DNA from: Scleromitrula shiraiana
Taxonomy: Eukaryota > Ascomycota > Leotiomycetes > Helotiales > Sclerotiniaceae
NCBI GenBank assembly: GCA_028455995.1
Contig: JABELC010000001.1
Coordinates: 558,001 to 622,000 of the forward strand
DNA: 64,000 nucleotides
Direction: 5' to 3'
Within the stretch, counting starts at the first letter, position 1. Each line of letters opens with the position of its first letter. The translations under genes and the position numbers were made by a program. Below the pieces are notes generated by a model, which saw nothing but the letters and a program-made list of their open reading frames with translations, was not told the DNA's origin and made no database searches. Positions 58,896 through 64,000 of this stretch are shown piece by piece.

Positions 58896-60527
58896 ATTAG
58901 ACTGTTAAGGGTTTCGGAGCCTCGGTAGGCTATGAGAAGTAGTGAACGGTGACCTTTGAGGTAATTCAAGTTGTGAATAGTTGCTCTATCTGATCAGGTC
59001 ACATGCATTCCATGACTGTAGATCATGCAAATAATAATTTATGACCACTAAGCTGCGCCGGGTGATAGAGAGTTCCTATAAGATGTTTATAGGTGTGAAG
59101 ATAATTTATCTGTAATACACGTGGACCTGCACGAAACCTTCTGGTGTTACTATATTACTGCGAAACAGTATCGGTAAATATCGTGAATTTGGAGGATGAG
59201 TTCAGGAATTAGATAGATGAATGAAGCTCTGTTATGATACCAATAAAGAACACCCCAGAATAAATACGACGAGAGGATTCTTGAATTGAATGAGAATAGA
59301 AAAATAAAATCAAAAAGATGATGATGTTTCTTCAACTTTTTTCGTGGTCGCTCTAGAGCTTCGTAGCTTCATCAATGAAAGGTTTGACCAAAATGGGACT
59401 AGTGAGGGGCAATTGTAAGTACTAGGTATATAGACACTGGTAGAGGGAGTAACTTGAACATGAATAGGATACTCTCAGTCTGGAAAAATATAAAGGCCGA
59501 ACATTTAAATATTTATATTTTATTAATAAATAATATTTTGAAAAAATTATTTATATATCTAGATAAAAAATTATTTAATTAATAAATTTTTTGATTTTTT
59601 GATATTAATTTTTGTTGAATAAAAATTTATATTATATATATATATAAAACATTAAAAGTACATTAAAATCATCATCAAAATCGCTTATTTTAATATTCTT
59701 GCCCGGCCTTCACTTTTTTCCTGCTTAAAGTACATATGATATCGATTGTAATGTAATCTTAGAATATCTTTTTCGCTCTAGAACTAAATTATCAAGAATT
59801 TGGTCATGCCAATGGTGGTATTTACGTAGTAGTTGTTCTCAAATGAATCGTGCCCAATCTTAGAGGTCGTGGATGTGAACCTAGGTATGGCAGATAGTAA
59901 GGAAAACAAGGTAGGTAGTATTTCGTACATACACCGGTATTCATACATATACGATTTAATTATGCAAGTTGAAATACTTCTTCTTAGCAAATCATATACC
60001 CCACGTGTGCTAAGAAGAAGAAGTACCCAGGTACTCCACGCACGACAAGGCTGAAACTTCTCAACTTATCGTACGGGCGTACTTATCAAAGAAAGTGGGG
60101 GATATAGTAACCTTGGAATTTATGTAAGAGAATGATGCTTAGTTGAACCGTGGATCAATTATATTTGAAATTTAACGAGTCATACGTATCATGTCATAGC
60201 TACGTTGTAGAGATAATTGTAAATTCTCAAGACCGATGAGAAAGAATATCGGGTCAAGTTCAAGTGTGATAACTGTGTATATAATTATTGGTGTTTTGAT
60301 AAAACTATCGTTGATTGTGCGTTACCAGTGCCTAACACATATCCAAGCATGCATTGTAACCTCGATAGGGATATCCATCGTGTCTAACTATGCATTGCTA
60401 ACGAGACACGATTAAAATAACAACATGAAGAAATTTGGATATCATTTGAAGGATAAGTCAATTTGAGGTCCCAACGCTAACACGAACACTACCACATACC
60501 CCAGCCAAAAAGACAACAACATCAACC
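58896..60527. other. 1.6-kb spacer with an AT-rich island
   Basis: No gene recognised. It holds the PHO81 promoter side and, at 59482-59721, a candidate mobile element with a 94% A+T core. Confidence 0.6.
59482..59721. mobile_element. Candidate MITE-like element with an AT-only core
   Basis: An ~240-bp block has imperfect inverted ends: GGAAAAATATAAAGGCCG on the left and, read from the other strand, GGAAAAAAGTGAAGGCCG on the right. In the 19-bp core alignment most differences are left-A versus right-G. By my count 9 of 150 bases at 59501-59650 are G or C. Features fit a non-autonomous DNA element altered by C-to-T changes (RIP-like), but no target-site duplication was secured and no second copy is known here. 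Confidence 0.45.
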
Positions 60528-62052
60528 TTACGACTTGTTCGCCAATTCTTCTGCAACTTTGTCCTTTGTACCAGAGGTCTCAGTTGGCTCGGGTTTCTTC
60601 GCTGGCTCACCAATATTATCAGACATGGCCTCAGCGGCTGCCTTCTTGAGTCTCTCAGCATCATCCATGCGAACCTCCTTTCCTCCTACGCGATCTTTAG
60701 ATTCCTTTTCGTCCTCACTATCACCTAGACTGAAAGGATCATGGTCGTTCTCGGAGTCACCAATCGGATGAGGTTCCATTGCATTTAGTGGTTGCCATTT
60801 GCTTTGTTTAGTTGAAGGGTTATTCTCTTTTCCTCCAAGCTTTGGAGAAGTTCGATACAAGTCTTCCTCTGAAGTAGTTTGGAAGGATACCTTACGGCCT
60901 TCAGCTTTTGGAATTCCTGGCGTTGGTTTGAAGAGATCGGGATTAGCAAGAGGGCGTGTAGAACGACGAGGAGGGCCTATAAATTAACCGTAAGAATATG
61001 CAGGATTACTTGATAATGCTTTAGCTTCTCTCTTACCATCAAATTTACTACCATCGTCATTCAGCTGAATTCCTGCAAAGTCATCGCCGAGAACTTGAGG
61101 ATCGGCATCATATCGATTGTAATCTCCACTTCGTCTACCTTCTCCACTTCTCCGAGATCGATATTGTGCGTTGTTGGAGTTATATCCTTGCTGGGAGTTG
61201 TAACCTTGTTGGGAAGATTCAGCTTCCATGTCTTCTCCATCCAATTTCTTCTTCAAATTTGTGATCCAGCCGTTGACTTTACTCTGTGTCTCGAGGAAGC
61301 CTTTTCGAAGATTTTCTTTGATAACTGGAAGATCGTCGTCGAGAAAACTATGTTCTTCTTCGTCATCATACATCTCATTGGGCTTTAATCCAGTTTGTTT
61401 TCGTCCTGGTGGATACACGCCTCTATTACCACCGCGGGGACCATGGGGGCCATATGATCCTCCCCCTCCTCCGTAATGTTCAGCAAGCTGGCGTGCATAT
61501 TGCTCGTCGGCCTCGAGTTGCGATTGCGGAGTAGAGCCGGTTCTTTGCGCTTGTGGTCGCGGAGGTTGAGGAGGAGGAACTTCGATAGCAGCATCAGGGT
61601 CTGTCATCCCTATTTGTAGCTATTATTAGCAATGAAATATACCCATGGATTTAGAAAATTTACCCAAAAGAGCATTGAAAGCAGGTTCAACACGACCGCT
61701 GCTAGCAATCAAAACGGCCTTGACTACGGCTGCATCGATGCTCGGAAAGGCTTCTTTCAACGTATTCTCGGCTTGCTGTTGAGGGCTCAAGGGGCGCGGT
61801 GGTTTTAGTGGAGGTATCTCTTCTGCAGGCTTGTTAGATGCCGGTGTGTCGCTACTAAAAGTACCTTCTTGGACATCATCGTCATCCATTTCGAGTGGTC
61901 GTACAGTGGTTGGCGACTCTGGAGGGCTTCTAACCTGTAAGAATGGGAAATTAGTATCCAACTTAGGGGATACAGTAAAATAACGCATAAATTTAAAATC
62001 AAGGGGTGTATCAGCTTACTGGGCTCTCCGTGGTTTTGTTTGGAGTAGACAT
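60528..62052 (-). CDS. CUE5: CUE-domain ubiquitin-binding protein, CUE5-like
   Basis: CUE5 links ubiquitinated cargo to Atg8 in yeast. Exons 62020..62052, 61664..61934, 61037..61609 and 60528..60976 give 441 aa. The CUE domain (residues ~60-100) is split by the second intron: QQQAENTLKEAFPSIDAAVV, KAVLIASSGRVEPAFNALLG, then MTDPDA. It keeps the FP and LL motifs that bind ubiquitin. A Pro-rich stretch follows (EVPPPQPPRPQ), then QLEADEQYARQLAEHYGG, which is conserved next to the CUE in family members, a Gly-rich linker, an acidic segment with SFLDDDLPVIKENLRKG, and a disordered tail with two SQQGYN repeats. Assignment to CUE5 rests on architecture; an Atg8-interacting motif was not verified. 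Confidence 0.88.
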
Positions 62053-63232
62053 TTCCTGGAATATAATGCAAAATTCTGGTGGAATATTCGAGGTCAAGAA
62101 ACAAATACTGGTATGAAGTTGAAGGTGTCCAATAATCAGGATAAATAATATATAGAGCTAGGCTGCGAGACGAGAGGCTTATAGCCTCGTACTATAAGTT
62201 ACGGATGGCTAAATGAGACAAGTGGCGTAACCCCACATTCTCCAGTGGCTCACGATCACATGTGACAATTTCACAAGCTTGCCATCTACAGGTTTTCAAT
62301 TTCATTGTCTATATAAGAATCTATATCAGAATATTGCATGTACGGACCGACATTATTAGAATCTTAGACTTATCTGCCATGCAGGTATAGAGCTCTCGAA
62401 CTTCAAATTGGTGTCTCGAAGAATATTGGAATTGATAATGTATTGCTCCATTACAAGTGTTTCTAGGTTAAAAATGGCATCTTCAATGTCCGAAATGAGA
62501 TTGGACATTGGAACATTCAAAATTCACATTTATTACAGTTGTTTACTCTTGATTTCAGTCTCGGGAAGGAGCTTTTTTTTTTACAGACACGGATGGATTA
62601 GTCTGAGGAAGTATGTAGGAAAGTCAATGAGCGGATTCTCGCAAAAGGATTAAGAATTGAAAGTTCAAATCTTGAAGATTATCCCGAGTTTTCGTCTCTG
62701 GAACTGCTGCAGATTTGGATCAGTACGGAAATATGAATATTGCTCCTTGAATCCAACAGGTACTGGTCTCACAATTTTAGAGACCAAAGAAATTATATGC
62801 GACGGGTACCCATGTCTTGAATATGCAACGAAGTGTTGGCTAGTCAACCCTTGAGAGGGCGGCCCGAGCAGATGTGCAACAAAGAGCATTAGAAGGCCAG
62901 GCAAGTAATGCACTACCGCGCGGGAACGGCAAGTGAAGACTTGCAACAAGATATCTGTGACTGAATCAAACATTGCCACGTGGACACGGCTTGAACAGAC
63001 ATGCAACAGCATTCGATTCATAAACTTCCCAAGACCTACAACCCATGTTTCGATGTGCAACAAGTGTTGTGATGAGGTGTAGATTCCACTTGCTCGAAAA
63101 TCGAAAGAAACATGGATGTTGTAACCCAACCTTGAGCCTCTGCGGGGAAGATAATAGGATGGAAGATATTAGATTTCCTACGATTGGTTGAGGAATTCTT
63201 GATATTAACAGTTATTAGCAAAATTATAAAAT
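62053..63232. other. 1.2-kb spacer with TGCAAC-spaced repeats
   Basis: The first ~700 bp are AT-rich with no gene. Five TGCAAC cores recur at 62824-63061 (see the repeat entry). Confidence 0.55.
62803..63085. repeat. Degenerate minisatellite-like series with TGCAAC cores
   Basis: TGCAAC occurs at about 62824, 62875, 62942, 63002 and 63056, intervals 51, 67, 60 and 54 bp. The first and last units also share CCCATGT before and GTGTTG after the core. The spacing suggests an old tandem array that has diverged. No gene is involved. Confidence 0.45.
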
Positions 63233-64000
63233 CTAACGATTGCCCCTTGCACCAGCCGGTGCATCAGTTCTTCTACTTCTTAGAACATTCCCCATTGCGT
63301 CTCTGACCATCGGATCGCTTCTTAAAGTATTCTGCACAAGCCACTCCTTCACTTTCCCCTTCATACCCTTCATTGCCTGCGGATCGTTGGCAAAGGGGAC
63401 CATTTCTAGTGCCTGCAATCTGGAGGCGTCAACATCGACGGCTTTCGCAACTTGTTCTAGCCGTTCAAGCTGCTGTTTCATCATTATTTCTGGGCTACCA
63501 TTCTGCGGAGTTGCCGTTGGAGGTTGCAGCAACGGGCCGAGTTGCGAAAATGCAATATATAACGTTACACTGAGTTTCCTAGCAAGTTGTATAATCTGGA
63601 ATGGGAGATATGGCGGGTGAGAGGTAAAATTTGTGAAGATTGGATTTATGATTTTGTCCGCAATCGAAGGGAAATATGGCCGGGAGATAGTGTGTAGCTC
63701 GAATACACAAAGTATGATGAGAGTAAGCCACCGCCAGAATTTGCCCCATTCTAGATATCCAAGTAAGCCGAGAAAATACATGAATATTGTTGCTGCTCCG
63801 TAATAAGGAAGAATTGACTGGAGACCGTGAACAACATAATCCCGTACTGATGAGCAATGCTGCCAACTGATAATTTCTGGCCCAAAGCGCTCATATGCGA
63901 ACCGTTTGGCAGGGTTGAGAAGTGTATCCTGAGCTAATTTAAGATGGACGAAATAACCCTCGGAGGTAGTAGAAGAGGATGTTACTTTGTCAGGGTGGTG
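63233..64000 (-). CDS. Membrane-anchored J-domain (DnaJ-like) protein, N-terminus outside window
   Basis: The frame is open from the window end to a TAG at 63233-63235, 255 codons. It enters at the HPD motif (HHPDKVTSSSTTSEGYF), continues with HLKLAQDTLLNPAKRFAYER and FGPEI, which is the end of a J-domain, and then with hydrophobic segments (YYGAATIFMYFLGLLGYLEW and FWRWLTLIILCVFELHTI). The tail is helical and basic, ending APAGARGNR. J-proteins activate Hsp70 (BiP or cytosolic) ATPases; the membrane spans suggest ER or another organelle. The start of the protein lies beyond the window. The reading frame is unbroken across the visible part. Confidence 0.85.
   Translation of the reverse strand, partial: HHPDKVTSSSTTSEGYFVHLKLAQDTLLNPAKRFAYERFGPEIISWQHCSSVRDYVVHGLQSILPYYGAATIFMYFLGLLGYLEWGKFWRWLTLIILCVFELHTISRPYFPSIADKIINPIFTNFTSHPPYLPFQIIQLARKLSVTLYIAFSQLGPLLQPPTATPQNGSPEIMMKQQLERLEQVAKAVDVDASRLQALEMVPFANDPQAMKGMKGKVKEWLVQNTLRSDPMVRDAMGNVLRSRRTDAPAGARGNR

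Noticed and set aside
1..64000. tRNA, rRNA, telomere or CRISPR features
   Set aside because: No GGTTCRANNCC-type B-box with cloverleaf pairing, no rRNA wording, no telomeric repeat and no spaced identical repeats were found by eye.

Overview
The window is nuclear DNA of a filamentous ascomycete (Pezizomycotina). The reasons are many genes split by short introns (about 45-90 nt, GTATGT/GTAAGT donors, CTAAC/CTGAC-like branch sites), AT-rich and microsatellite-rich spacers, and a typical fungal gene set (NUC-2/PHO81, EsdC, SPC25, COA1, CUE5, RRN6). The intron style, composition and spacer repeats recall Leotiomycetes such as Botrytis or Sclerotinia; that assignment is an impression, not a measurement. 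I reconstruct 25 intact or edge-truncated protein genes, three clearly broken genes and two doubtful small ORFs. I saw no rRNA, tRNA or CRISPR.

Layout. At 0-2 kb lie the end of the meiotic recombinase DMC1 and the rRNA-processing factor RRP7. A 3.7-kb microsatellite field with one GC-rich open segment follows. A CECR5-type HAD hydrolase occupies 5.7-7.2 kb and a 3.8-kb gene-empty stretch comes next. From 11 to 22 kb is an accessory metabolic block: a broken alpha/beta hydrolase of the homoserine-acetyltransferase type, an orphan Amidoligase_2 enzyme, a SET protein with an unusual N-terminal extension, a lactonase-like amidohydrolase followed by a DapA-type aldolase, and a broken berberine-bridge-type FAD oxidase. 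A 2.7-kb promoter-like spacer leads to the glycogen-binding-domain protein EsdC at 25 kb.

The second half is denser and mostly housekeeping: RIX7 divergent from VPS20, a DUF2293 nuclear-type protein, a mitochondrial carrier, a LYR-family protein, a broken P-loop sulfotransferase-like gene, a CHY/CTCHY/RING E3 ligase, the microtubule/kinetochore neighbours MZT1 and SPC25, RRN6 (Pol I initiation), a PITH protein, a CCDC25-like NFACT-R protein, mitochondrial uL3m (MRPL9), COA1, an unknown two-segment membrane protein, the phosphate regulator PHO81/NUC-2, the ubiquitin-binding CUE5 and a membrane J-protein cut by the window end.

Together the genes cover ribosome biogenesis (RRP7, RIX7, RRN6), mitochondrial biogenesis (uL3m, COA1, carrier, LYR protein), chromosome segregation and meiosis (DMC1, MZT1, SPC25), endosomal and ubiquitin traffic (VPS20, CUE5, CHY-RING) and phosphate signalling (PHO81). 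The points most worth a second look are the three decayed accessory genes, the oxidase-lactonase-aldolase neighbourhood, the orphan amidoligase, a candidate MITE with RIP-like differences at 59.5 kb, a start codon split by an intron in PHO81, a GC-AG intron in VPS20, and an in-frame extension after the MZT1 stop.
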